Shown here: positions 27,461-40,000 of the stretch, piece by piece
Numbering within the stretch: the first letter of the stretch is position 1
How the letters are laid out: each line of letters opens with the position of its first letter
From: Campylorhamphus procurvoides
Taxonomy: Eukaryota; Chordata; Aves; Passeriformes; Dendrocolaptidae
Reading direction: 5' to 3'
DNA: 64,000 nt
NCBI GenBank assembly: GCA_013396655.1
Contig: WBMV01007387.1
Coordinates: 1 to 64,000, forward strand
The notes under the pieces: model-generated
Told to the model about the DNA's origin: nothing
The model's database searches: none
Seen by the model: the letters and a program-made list of their open reading frames with translations, nothing else
Made by a program: the position numbers and the translations under genes

Positions 27461-30400
27461 GGGGTTGTGTTAAGCAATGTTTACGGTGCACACTTTATCC
27501 CAGCTATTACTTAAGTGAGCAGAGCTTCTCGCGTTCAGCCTGTAGGGGATAAATTTGTGGTCATCATGGCTTAAGGGCATAGCTTTCTAGGTAACTACAC
27601 CGTTGAGAATAACTGGGGAAAGACAAGTTTTCTGGTGCTCGTCCCCTTCTTTGAGACCTCTCCATGTACATCTCTAAGGTTCTCCGGGGATGAACAGTGA
27701 CTTTCAAGTTTGTTAGACAAGGAAGTGCCAGGGGAGAGAGCAAAGTCACAGGTATTTCAGATAAAAGTTTAGAAACAGAACTCCTCTCAGCAGCACAGGA
27801 ATATTAAATACCATATGAAATGCTCACAAGTTTAAAGATGTTGTATAGGCAAAATATGATCACCACTTTCTTCCTCATGCATCAATGTGACCCATAGGAG
27901 CAATGCTGCAGAAGGGTTTGCTGATAACAGACTTGGCATTCCTGACCTGCTGTACAAATACCAACCACATGATTTGGTTTGGATCTGAACAGGTGAAAAC
28001 ATCAACGTGGGAGAATTCAAGTGAAAACACAAGGCTAATGTCTGGTAGCAGAGCACTCCTTGAATTCTTTCAGGACTTAGGAGATAGGCAGAATGCGTGA
28101 ATTAGTCATATTCTTTGGAAAGACCACACAGGCTCTGAGGAGTTCTGCTACGGGTCTTGATTTCCATTCAGTAGGACAGATCAGCGACTCTCCCAACGCA
28201 GTGTTTACAGAGCGTGTTTACTATTTAGTGTTTGCCTGCCTGGTACTAACAGACCACGGCCATCACTGTTGGCATCTTTTTGGTCTTCGAGATGATGATA
28301 CGTTCCTATAGCTGCTATTCATCCCTGACCCTAAGGCCCAGCCATACGCAGTGTTTTCTTTACATGCAGTGCTCTGCTTCAAATGCCTGTAGCTTTCTGT
28401 GGCAACAAAAAGAGGTGCTGCCTGAATATTTTTTCTAATAGAGTTAATCCTCCATAAACTTTACAGCATGAGGCATTGAAGAATATTTTGCCTCCTAGTA
28501 GCTGAGAGTGAAAGGCATTGCAGAGATTAAAACCTCTTCTTTTTAATCTCAGAAAGAGTTAGGATGGCACAGAAGGCCTTGGGTCAGTCAAGTGTTTTGC
28601 TGAGGTGACAGAGCCAACTTCCTCATAAAGCCACGGCCATTGGCAGAGGAGTTTGACTAACAGGTGTAGTAACTGCAATAACCTCAGGCAGACATCTCTG
28701 CAAACAACAGAAAGCAAATGAGCAGTGTCCCTGTTACTTTGCTGAAGTAACACTGAAGCTGAAGTAAAGGGCTTGGTTGCAAAGATGTTGTGACTATTCT
28801 TGGTCTCATTCAATTTTTCATTAATTGAACATTTTCTTTATAAATAGTCTCAAAGATGGCCTGCTGTTGCTATATTCAGTAAAGACTTCTTTAGTATTAT
28901 TTAATCTTTCTGAGAAATAAATAGCATTCTTTCACTGCAAATAGCATATAATTACCTTAAGAATTTTAAAATGGAAAAAATACAACATTCTGCCTTCCCC
29001 TGTGGAGGAGTGGTTCCTTCATTTAGATTACAGGGTTTTAGATTTTGTCTGTGAATGCACTATGATTATAGATGCAGAAAATAATTGAAGTCAAAGTACA
29101 TACATTTCATATTCCATTATGAGGATTGTGGTTGCTTCTACTGCTGCAGTAGCTGTGGGGAACTGTAGCCACAGTTTGAGTTTTATTGTGTTGAATTCTA
29201 CATAGACCTAGGAAAAAGAGCCCTGAAAGAAGTCCTTCTCTCTCAATGCAGAACTTAATTTAAAATGTGAGGAGTGCCTGCTGCACTCCTAGACCTTGCA
29301 GTTCCATTTTCCCATTGTAGGTAGCCACTGTGAAGAGTCAAAGCTGGGGGGAGAGCATGAGTCTGGTGAAGTCTATAGGCGTGTGACTGGACAGCAAACT
29401 CCAGCTGAATGGTTTGCTCAATAGGAGACCTGTTGAATGAGGAAAGCAATGAGAAAGCATGAGATACTGCATGTGCAGTTTTATCTGATCCATTCCTAGA
29501 GATTATGAAGTGAAGCAGCCAAGGCCAGAGATGGACCTTATGGGGTGCCGTTTTCTAACTTGTGTGCCATGGATGTGAATACATCCCCATCACAGATCCA
29601 TGCCTGTGGTGTAATGGAGAGAGATTAGGCAAGGGCTGTGCTTTTGTAAATTAGAAATATAAATCTAGCTCGGGGCTTAAAAATGGATTCCCTGAGTAGA
29701 TAGCCTGGGTTAATAATGTTCTTGAAGGAAGAAGAGAAGAAGGCAAGGGAAGGAGGGAGGGAGATTAATATCTGACATTTGTTGGTAGTGAGGCCGCTGG
29801 CCAATGCTAACAAAACCTGGCTGGAATGAAAGAGCAGGATACTCTCCTTAAATGTATATAATGTCTTTGGTGCATATGAAGAGACATGCTTGATTAAGCA
29901 TGATGCCTTACCTGCAGATGCATCTCGTCTCATAGAAAATGAAACTGTCTGGTAGGCGTACTGAGTGACTGTAGCATGCAAGGGAAGAAACTCAGAGACG
30001 TGAGTTGGTTGTGCAACATTTTTGGTTGAGGTGTCAGAAAGTAAGAGATTAAACATACTGAAGTACCAACAGTGCCAGATACTGACAGAAAAGCCAAAGT
30101 ATCCTTCTTCCTTTTTGTAACACAGCTGGCTGCAGAGCTACACCAGTACAAATTGGGAATAAGCAAGAACAGATTTTAAGTCTTAGTCTGTTAAGTGCTT
30201 GGAGGTATCGTTTTTTTGTTACATGTGCACACACAAGTCCAAGCCATTATCACAATCTAATTATATATTTAAAAAATTATCAGGAACCATGGTTTTGCAG
30301 ATTGTATTCAGCTCATTACTGAGCCATTAAGAAACTGGTTCCAGCAGCAGGACTATTAATGAGCTTGTTTAAAGTAGTGTGTGCTTTGTGATTACTTGGC

Positions 30401-33400
30401 ACTCTGCCTTAGTTTAATTAAGATTTTAAATTTACATACTACTATTCAACCATATATTGCCCTAGTGTTTACAAAGGTGAATAGATTCTATTGTCCACGT
30501 TTTATAGGTCAGGCTATGGTGTCATTTTGGGGTCAAGGGACAAGACTGAAGCCACCCATCCCCTGAAGCAGTCTGGATCAGTTGCTCAACCTGCAGGGTG
30601 GCATTTCTTCTGTACAGCTGAGAAAATGATTGAGTAGACATTGACAAACCTGGAACAAAATAATCACAATAATATTATTTAGGAGAACTATAGTACCTGG
30701 TTTAATGTATTAATTGAAATTTGCAAAGATCACAGAAAAGTTTCCTATCTATAGAAGTTCAGTGGCCAATTAAAGCCCTGACAGGAAAATGATCAAAATA
30801 ATTCAAGTGGTGTCTCAGAGTCTTAAAGAAACAAAAAAGATAATCACATAATAGGAAAGACTACATGTTCCTCCTATCACACTGTCTTTGTATCATCACC
30901 AGTTATTTGATGTTCTAATCTTGCAAGTCTTATGAATATGAGCAGTCATGAGTAGCATGAGCAAAGTTTGCTGAAACAAATGAACCTGGAAAGGTCACAT
31001 CCCTGCCTTGAATAAATAGGTATGGATGATAATATTTCTGTTTAATCTCCTAGGTGTGGTATGCTGCATGGAAGTGCAGCAACTCTTTTGTGACGCTTTG
31101 GGGTTTTTCATTAATTTTTAAATAAAATGTCCTTCTTGCTGTTTCCCAGCTGTGTGCTCTATTTGCTAGTGTGTTTTTATAAGCTTTTTTGCTCTATTTT
31201 ATGAAGGTGGAAGATTGAGTAAGAGTTGTGTGTGTGTTCACCCACTGTCATAGTGTCCAACCTCGGAAGAAAATTGTTGGCATGGGAACCTTCCCAAGAG
31301 GTTGCCATTTAAAATAACATGCTGTGCTAAGCATGGAGTCACTCCTCAAGTCTATTTCTAACATGATTCCATTTTTGTTGTGAAATAAAATATTAACATT
31401 ATCAGATTTACAGATCTACACGGCAAGAAGTCCTTCCATGGTTTCGGGGTTACAAACAAAGCAAAGAAAACACCCAGGCATGTAAAGGCACTGAGCATCT
31501 CTTTCTTTGCATTTCTCTCCTGAGAGGTCTTTGCAGAGCTGGATACATGCATTCCACCAGTTTAATTAGAGATTCAACTCCCTTCTCTGTTTCCTTGTTC
31601 TTTCCAATGGACTGATGAGACACACAAGCATTTGAAAAATCAGGCAGAGATCTCCAGACTTTGTTACAGATTTTTAATTATCAGATTATAGATAGCAAGG
31701 GCAAGGGCTTTCAGGTACTCCTGGTACCTTCCAGAGGTGGCAGCATAACAATAAACCACTCTATGATCTGTCTTAAGGTCTAGCGAATGGTCTGATGACT
31801 GCTAGTTCTTAATTGGAAGAGTTGTGCCTATCAGAGTAGTGACATCCCAGAGACTCTTTTTGCTGTTACTGTGTTTATTCCTACAAATGAAAAGAAAAAT
31901 ATGAAACAGAGTTGTAAAACAGTTGTGGGAAAACTCACAAAAAGTACCTTCATGTCACTTTTGAACTACAAGTCACCTAATAAGAAGTAAGATCCTATTG
32001 ACACTGCTAAGGAGTGAATACTCAGTGACCCTATGCCTTTCTAATGTTGTGCCTGATCTCTGCCTGACCACTCCGTAATTACAGTTGGCATATCAAGTGA
32101 ATGAAAGGAACACTGAAAAGTAAAGGAAACCACATCATTTCACAAACTCTGGACTCAACCCTCTGAATGTTGTCAAATACAGTCCTGTACACAACTAGAT
32201 CTAGATTCTGCACAATGGTTTTGTATCCTTCTTCTCTATATGGAGTATACTTTCCTTCCTCCTTCTCATTTTTAAATGAAAACCTATGCTTCCTTTAACT
32301 GCTTTTTCTCTTAAAGAAAAAGCATAAAAATAGTAGCAGTAATGATGAGAATAATGACGGTGCAATTAATTACTTGCATTTTAAAGCATGGGCTCAGTCC
32401 TGCAATGCAGTTAACAGTCTGTAGAAGACACCGAACACCTTTTTTTTATCAGAATTGCTGTCCTTGCTTACAGGACAATTCTCTGACATCCTGTGGTACA
32501 GACAGAGGCTGGGTGTGTGTGTGTGGTCAGCCTGAACTCACATAGTGGGAGCTGCAGCTTTGCCAGGTCCTGCAATGGGTGATTTGGAAATTCTTGCTGT
32601 GCTGCCAGGAAGAGGAGTGGGAGGGTGAAAACATGACTGTAGGCTCAGGGTTACAAGGACTTACAGGGTTTTTATCTGCCATGCAGTGCACTTGGTGACT
32701 TTGCAGTTCTGCAATCCTTTTCCCTTCATTAGTCATATGTCTTCATTGACCCATCATTAACCACTTCCCATCATTAGCTGCACTGTTGGCTCTGACTCTG
32801 TTTTAGAGTTCAGGCACTAAATAATGACAGCTTTCTCAGCTTGTTTGGCTTTAGGTCATTCTGAGCAACATGAAGTACCTAGAATAAAAATTAAAAAAAA
32901 AAAAAGAGAGAGAAGACGTCTTTCTGAGAAGAACCGTGGAAAAGGTAAAGCCTCACAAGAATGGATCATCGTTGGAAAAAATATTGTGTATCATATCCTC
33001 TGTGCATTAGGGGGAATGTGAGGGAGATGGTGCCATTTCTTCATGCATAGACCTAAGACAATTAATCAAACATGTACAAAGGAATTTTCTGACTTCTCAT
33101 TGATTACATTGATATGATAATTCTGATTATAAACTACAAACATACTCTCTAAATTCACCCTAATATTTCCAAGCAAAACCATCCAAATCAGTTCCATTTC
33201 TGCACAGATTAAATCACGCACCTTGGTCATACACCTTCTCTAAGGGGAAGTTCCCATACCAATTGCACCATCCATGCTGTCATCTTACAGTGTCTGGAGC
33301 AATGCTATGGAGAGAGAGAATGAGTTGCCTGTAAATCTTAATAGCTCAGGAGCCAGAAGGTGTGCACGGGCAAGTTAAACCCCTTTGACATTTTGTATTT

Positions 33401-35700
33401 TTCAGTTCCTGTGAGTTTGAAAGTCTGTGTCAAATTTGAATAGGTTGTGCCTTACACTGCTGCAATAAAGGGAATTCCAAACTATGGTCTGGTGTTTCCT
33501 CAAAGAATGGGATGTGTGAGCTGGAAAGTCCCTAATCAGAAGCTGCTTCTCTGTTTTAATCTCACAAAAAAAGAAACGAGAGGACAGGTTGGGTCTATCT
33601 CTTCCCAGCTTTTCTGCCAGAGAGGAGCAGTTCAGGAAGAGCAGGGCCCATGCTCAGCTGGCTCACCTAGGGCTGAGCCTAGGAACCATCCTTCTCTCCA
33701 CCTGGACTCTGAGATCAGCCCCGGAGAGATGGATAAGCCACGATGATGACTCAGTTTTTATTTTATTTGTCCCATCACGATAAAGGTAGATGGGTTACAG
33801 GTCTTTGCCAGCAGTGATACAAGCCATGGGCTTGACTATTCAGGAGGAGATTGCCTTTTATCATCATACTCCAGGGTGAACTACCATTTTCTGTAGGACT
33901 GTGCTGAGAAGATACACCTTAAAGTACTAGTGAAATATTTCTAAAATTCATAATGATTTAACCCTTGCAAATTATTGTAATCTAGTCTGCTTTAATTTTA
34001 AAAGACCGTCTCTCTCTCTCTCCGCCCCCCCCCCTCCATTTTTTGTACTTTTAACCCCAAGAAGTTCAGAGAGGCTCCAAGCTCCTGTAGAAGTGTGGAT
34101 TGGGGTGCTCTGTGTTTCACCCATAGGCCCTCCTAGGCAGCTCATTCTCCCAAGACTCCATTCTGGAGCAAGCCTCTGTTGCCCTGAAAAGGAAAGCTGG
34201 TTATGAATCCAGAGAGAGGAAATCACCCCTGCGAAGCTGGGCTTTGCAGGGAGAACCCTTTCCATGCATTTCATGTAAAACAATAAAACAACAGTCTAAT
34301 GGCGATAGATTTACCTGAGGATTATCTAAACATGATATTCATGGAAGTTGCAAGCACAGGTGCCTTTTTATTCCTAATCTAACTAAGCCCTAATGACATA
34401 AAACATTAAACAAACCCAATGCTCAAGCACAGAGGTACCCATTAAAGGAGGGCTTATATAATAGCAATTTAATTCTTTTTCTGTTGACGTGAGTTTAGCC
34501 ATGGAATAACGGGACTGGCTCATGCCGACCCGAGAAACGAGATCTGGCCCTCCATATCCATCTTCAGGGTGGAGGGTGGGTCATATTTTTTAGTGCCAGC
34601 AGATGGCACCCATACACCTCGGGATTCTCTGCTCCACACTTCCCATTGCAGAATCTTCCTCCTCATTAGAGCAGACCGAGTCCCTCTCATGAGAATATCT
34701 CCCAAACTGGGAAAGAACTCCGTTTGTATAAGGGTAGGAATATTTCCTGTACGTTGTCCAACCTGATAAATTACTGGACTGTGAGGATTAGATCTATTAT
34801 CCCAGAGATTAAAATTGAAGTTAGATTTCACAGAAATTAACTACTGTGTACAATCTTTCCTTCCCAAAACAGTTTGATGGAAGTTGGGAGGTTTTCAAGC
34901 AGCTGCTGTCTCTTTCATATGAACTTTTCAAAGCTATTTAATTATTCTGGATTCTTTGGACTGAGCATTGTCTAGAAACCTAAAGATTTCACAAACTGAG
35001 AAGTTGCTGCATTTACTGAGTAGTACCATGGACAGTTTGCTTGGAGGAAAACAGCACCAAGGTGCATTAGAAATAGTTTTTCAAGAGTGAATGTGAGACC
35101 AGAAAGACATTATTATGTTCCCAGTTATTCAAGTTTCACAGGAAACAGAAGGAAATACCTGAGGTTTGACTGTCCAGTCAATTCAGCTTGCACAGCAATG
35201 AATCTCAACAGAAAGAATTAAATATTCAAACAACTCTGACATGACAAGGATTGCTGATAACATACCAGAAAGCAAAAGAATTAATGAGCCCCCCAGAAAC
35301 CAACCAAACAGATACCAAAGGACAACCTGAGTATTTGAAACACTCATAAATGTAATATGAGCATACATTACTTCTGCCCTCTGTATATCTTCTAAAGAAC
35401 ACAGTAATGGAGGAGACCTAAATTCTGCAGTAATATTGGACCTAAATTATTCCTATTCTCTTTGGAAGTGAAGATTTTATTAACTTTAGTGAGTTCAAGA
35501 TTAGTCTGTATGTGAGCACAGCTCACAAATTCCAATGTCAGGCTGGAAGAAGAGAAAAGCTCTCTCAAAGTTGCTGAAGATACATATTGGTAAACCCAGC
35601 ACTCCTGCAAAAGGTCTAAGTGGAAAACTGTGATGGAACTGCAACTGGACACTGCAGTTCTTGTGTATAGAGCTAGATGGCTGCAATGATACACGAAGAA
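27461..35700. other. Gene-free intergenic DNA between TMEM263 and RIC8B, part 1
   Basis: No recognised coding exon, RNA gene or interspersed repeat. All open frames are short, overlapping and unlike any family I know. A (CT)n run followed by a C-homopolymer occurs at 34010-34035, and a purine-rich tract is at about 29720-29765. A conserved-looking AT-rich block is at 30245-30440. Confidence 0.5.
30245..30440. promoter_or_regulatory. AT-rich block with homeodomain-type cores, possible conserved non-coding element
   Basis: The stretch contains CAATCTAATTATATA, CAGCTCATTACTGAGCC, ACTATTAATGAGCTTG and TTAGTTTAATTAAG, that is, several TAAT/ATTA cores within 200 bp and no simple repeat. This texture is typical of developmental enhancers, but conservation cannot be seen from one sequence. 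Confidence 0.25.
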
Positions 35701-36689
35701 TGTCCAGATCTGCTAATTCATTGGAGATGCTACTTTTGTTTTATATTTTGCTTCATGTAAAACAATCTTTTTTATTTTTATTTTCTTGACATTTTTATTA
35801 TGTACAAACTCCATCTATTTTTGTCATTTGATGCCTCTAAATAAAGTTAATAAGCTTGAGGATTTGCATCAAATGACTGAAAAATGACAATTTGAAGCCA
35901 AGATTACTTCATTTTAAAGTAAAATATTCAGTCTATATTTCTTCTACATAGCTGCTGCCTCAACTACAAAGTAAAGTGAGAAGTTAAAAAAAATTAAGGT
36001 AACTACACATATTTAGAGAAATATTTTTTAAAAGAAATTTTTTGACAGGCTACCTGTTTTTACCATCATTTTACAACCTTTCAGAATTATCTCTCAGGAA
36101 CTCTCATTACCTTAGTAAATTGGCACAAAAGAAAACTTAACAAAAAGATGAGCGAAGCGTTGGTGGGCGTGGGAGGGAAAATGCATTTTAGTAGCTTACA
36201 CAGGCATTTCAGAAATTTTTTTGGGGGAAGGGGTGTGTTCTGTGTTAGTTTAAAAGATTAAAGTTTGCAATCTGCGCTGAGAGGAGAGTTCTTGCTAAAG
36301 TCTGTATACCAAAGCTGGCTGTGAATTGAAGAACTGTTGTAATTAGATTACTGTAAATACAATAAGAAACTCACTCCTGGTGGTCTGGGGAGGGGTGTCA
36401 TAGGGCACTAGAGAATTGTGTTGGCAGGATTTGGGACAGTTTGACTGAAAGCAGAGAATACAATCTCAAAATCCTTTTAATCTTCCCCCCCTCTCCCCAG
36501 TTCTTTGGGGATTTGTTTGTCATTAAGTAACAGTCAAAAGATTAAGGAAGTATAAAATGACATTAAAGCTCACAAGTACTTCTATAAAATTATCAGTGCT
36601 AGTGTAGTCTTCAGCAGGGTTTGCTTCTGCCAACACTTTCCAGAGCCAGGCAAAATGAAAAGAAAAGAGGCAGGAGAGGCACAAAAGCA

Positions 36690-37000
36690 AACCCGGTGAA
36701 TGTGGGCTGGAATACCCCTGTCCTGCTAGCGCTTCGAACGCCAGGTCTCGCAAAGCGTGGCCGCTGTTGCTATGTGTCTGGGCTCAACAAGCTTCAACTT
36801 TGCATGGCCCATGCTAAACTAATTTGAGTCAATTTGTCTACATCATTTCAACAATCGTCCTGTGCATTTTGAATCGTACATACAACACTGCATGATAAAG
36901 GCCCACCGAGCAGATGCCGACTGCTCATTCTGCCGTGGTCTGGCTGTTGCTAGTTCTTCACCATGGTTTCTCCATATCCTAGTGACAGTGTTAGTTTTTG
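36690..37000. promoter_or_regulatory. Possible conserved non-coding element with AP-1-type site
   Basis: This unique-sequence stretch keeps several CpGs in otherwise AT-rich, CpG-poor intergenic DNA. It includes a consensus AP-1 heptamer TGAGTCA at 36825-36831. CpG retention without an island can reflect constraint, but this is inference only. Confidence 0.25.
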
Positions 37001-40000
37001 GATGGTGAGGTTAAGTCTGCGCCTGGCTAGTTAAGACTTTTCTTTACAGAGGACAGATCTTGTAACAACTGCCAGCTTTAGGCATGACCTTTAAAAATGA
37101 AATGAGGGAGTGTTAACCGGAGTACTTTTTTTGTTTTAATCTCCCAAGGGAGTTCAAAGGAATACAAGGAGATTTTGCAAGTAAAGTTTTAAGCCTGCAC
37201 AAGAGAGACACACCAATATCAGAAGCTGTTATCATAGGACAGCTGATCTAACCTGCTTACAGTTAAATAGTTTCGGTGTAATGGATTTTGACTCATTTGT
37301 AAACATGTACTTTATAAGACAGGGGTTTTTTTTGAAACTGAAATCAAAAAAAGAATGAAGATTTAAAGCATCTCCATTCTGTGCCTGGGTAATGCAATGG
37401 GGCTGATCCACAGCTGGTGCAAATCAATACAGCTGCAGAGGGAATAGCTGCATTACCCCATTTTCTACCAGCTAAGGATTTAGTCTTCGAGAACATCGTG
37501 TTTGGAGAACTCCCATATTTCATAAGTAAAACAGCAAGCACGAGCAGTAAAAAAGTACCACATTCTCATGTGTGATAAATCCCTGCAAGAGGCATTAAAA
37601 TCCATGTGTTCTGTAGGGAAATAAAGTCTATAATGTTTTTATTATTCCTGAATTGAGTTGATAGTTTCTCTGCTAGCCTCTGCTGAAAAAGGATTACCTG
37701 GTGAGTTGTGCCAGTTTGGAGCCCCGGTAACTCCAGGAGCAGGATGGTTGTTTTTCTCTCTCTCTAACAAACTGTTGAGCATTTTTTGCTAGACCCACTA
37801 AATGTGGCAGCCGTTTTCCTACAACAAACTCTGAGATAACTTTCAGTTTTACTGTGTTTCCAAAATAACACAGCTCTGCCCAAACTGTCAAAATCTGAGT
37901 TGGGATTAAACTTTACTGTTTTAGGGGATTTTTTTTTAAAAAAAACAAACAAAGAAACCCCCTTAAGATATTTAGGGTAAGCCTCTGTGTTAAGCAAAAT
38001 TTTATTCTGGTGAAAAAGAAACAAGGATATCTTGCCTAAGGAGTCATGTTTTTCCCTGTCACAGAAAAAATGCCAGTGAAAATCTTTCAGTGAAGTCCAT
38101 GTTTTGGGAAATGTTTTAATGCAGAGGCTTCTTTTCTATTTTTTTCTTTTTTTTTAGTGTTTGGTCTCCAGATGATAAAACCAGAGAGATGGAAAACATG
38201 GATAGCTCTAAAAGTGAGCTCTGTGGCTCTTTTTTAAATCCACATCCTCCAGGCGTGTGCTCATTGCATTCTGATTTGAATTTTAGGGCTCAAAATAAAG
38301 TTCAGTACTTTATTCAAATTCAAATGAACTGTGCTACACTCTGGCAGCTCCTACGGATGAGGCAGGCCTGCAATGCCTCAGAAAGAGGAGAGGGTACCAG
38401 GAGCTTGCAGGCTAAATCCTGGCTGTCCTAAGACAAAGATATTCTAAAATGTCTCTCTTCAGGCCAGCTGAGCAGAGCAAAGGTGCAGAAGCTGGGTCTG
38501 AGTTTGGGCCTCCTTCTGATGTTTGTGCTGTAGGAGTGGGACTGCATTATGGTAGTGCCTGAGAATTTGGGGATGGGGATGGACATACTGGATGTAGATG
38601 CAAGGCTAGAGAGCTGAGCTCCTCTAGGAAGTCCAAGGGAACAAAGTATCTGCCACTGCCCATAGTGTCAGTCACTCAAATAAAACCAAACTGATTGCAG
38701 AAGGGTTTACTGAGAGAGTTTCAAAGACAGTAGCAGGGATAAATCTGAATGTCAACGGCATGGGTTTATAAGGTAAATGTGGGAGATAGTGAGTGCCTAA
38801 AGTTAGAAAAGGAGCTGGGTTAGGGTGCTTCAATGCAGCCACTTCAATGGCTGTTGCACACCTCAACCCAAAGGGCCACATGCAGCTCTGGCCTGAGCCT
38901 GAACTCCCTTTGTAAAACCTCTGGGAATTACAAAAAACAGTAATCTGCTTCCATTTTTTCAGAGGGATATCCAAAGTGAGAAAGCTGTGTTAAATCCCAT
39001 GCTCTCCTGGGCATAGATGGCATGACAGGTACAACTGGTCTCATAGTAGAGCAGTATTACCCATCCTCATGAGGCCACTTTTGTTCCCATGTGTTTTATG
39101 CAGTTCAGCACAGGAAGCATCTATCCAGAGTGGTATTCTCCTAAAACAGGTTCTTTTCTTTCAAAATATTACTTAATTCACACTTCTCAGTAAGCACTTC
39201 CTTTCAGACCACTGAAACTCCTGGTGTCAGTAATTAGAAGAGTCATCTGAGCATCCACCCCCTCCAAGAACTACCTGGCCACAATCTTTTACCTTTTTTA
39301 TAATTCTCTTTCACTCACCTTGATTTCCTAGCCAGTAGATGCCAGAAAGGAGAGAAAAAGCAGATTAACATAGCATGAGTTATTCATTAATTATCAACCC
39401 ACAAATCATTCAACATCCATAAAACTTGTTGAGGGAAAGGTGTCTGGTCTTCAGTACTCTGCTGGGAGCCTGTAGGACCCAACTCATTCTGTCCCTGCCT
39501 TACCCCTCCTAACGTGGGAACAGTCACAAATGTCAGGACAGAAAAGGCAAAAATTTGCCAGATTTTTGTCAGAAATGGAAGAGATCCCCGTAGGGAGCCA
39601 CGGGCCTCCAAAGCCGGTCTCAAACAGCGCTTTGTTCCAGCAGCTCCAGTGGGAGCAGCCCAGTGAGAGTGCCAGGGCAGCACTGGCCTTGCTCTCTGCT
39701 CTGGGTATCAGCCCCTTCAGCAGGCTGGGATTACAAAATATGACGAGGAACATCTTTTCCTAATAGAGAATATGAAAGTAAGAGACTAAGACCAAACAAG
39801 GGTAAAGGCACAGGGTTTTGGCTCTTAGTTTCCAAACAGAGATGCAGCTGATGGAGGCACCTGAAAGAGACTTTTCAAGTATTTTATATGGATGTGATAA
39901 GAGCAGCAAGGGTTGGGTCATGCACAGACACAGGGGCCTGAGCTTGGTAAGTGACCTGAGGGGAGACACAAGATCCCCAAGCCAAAAATGCTTTTGGTTT

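Noticed and set aside
26341..27491. Very long open frames (up to 348 residues) on both strands across the TMEM263 CpG island
   Set aside because: They read through the N gap, occur in several frames on both strands at once and are low-complexity Pro/Gly/Arg/Ala. They reflect GC-rich composition.
38150..38431. Exon-like segment with a T-run/AG acceptor and an 80-residue open frame
   Set aside because: No recognisable protein similarity and no convincing donor; T-runs followed by AG are frequent by chance.
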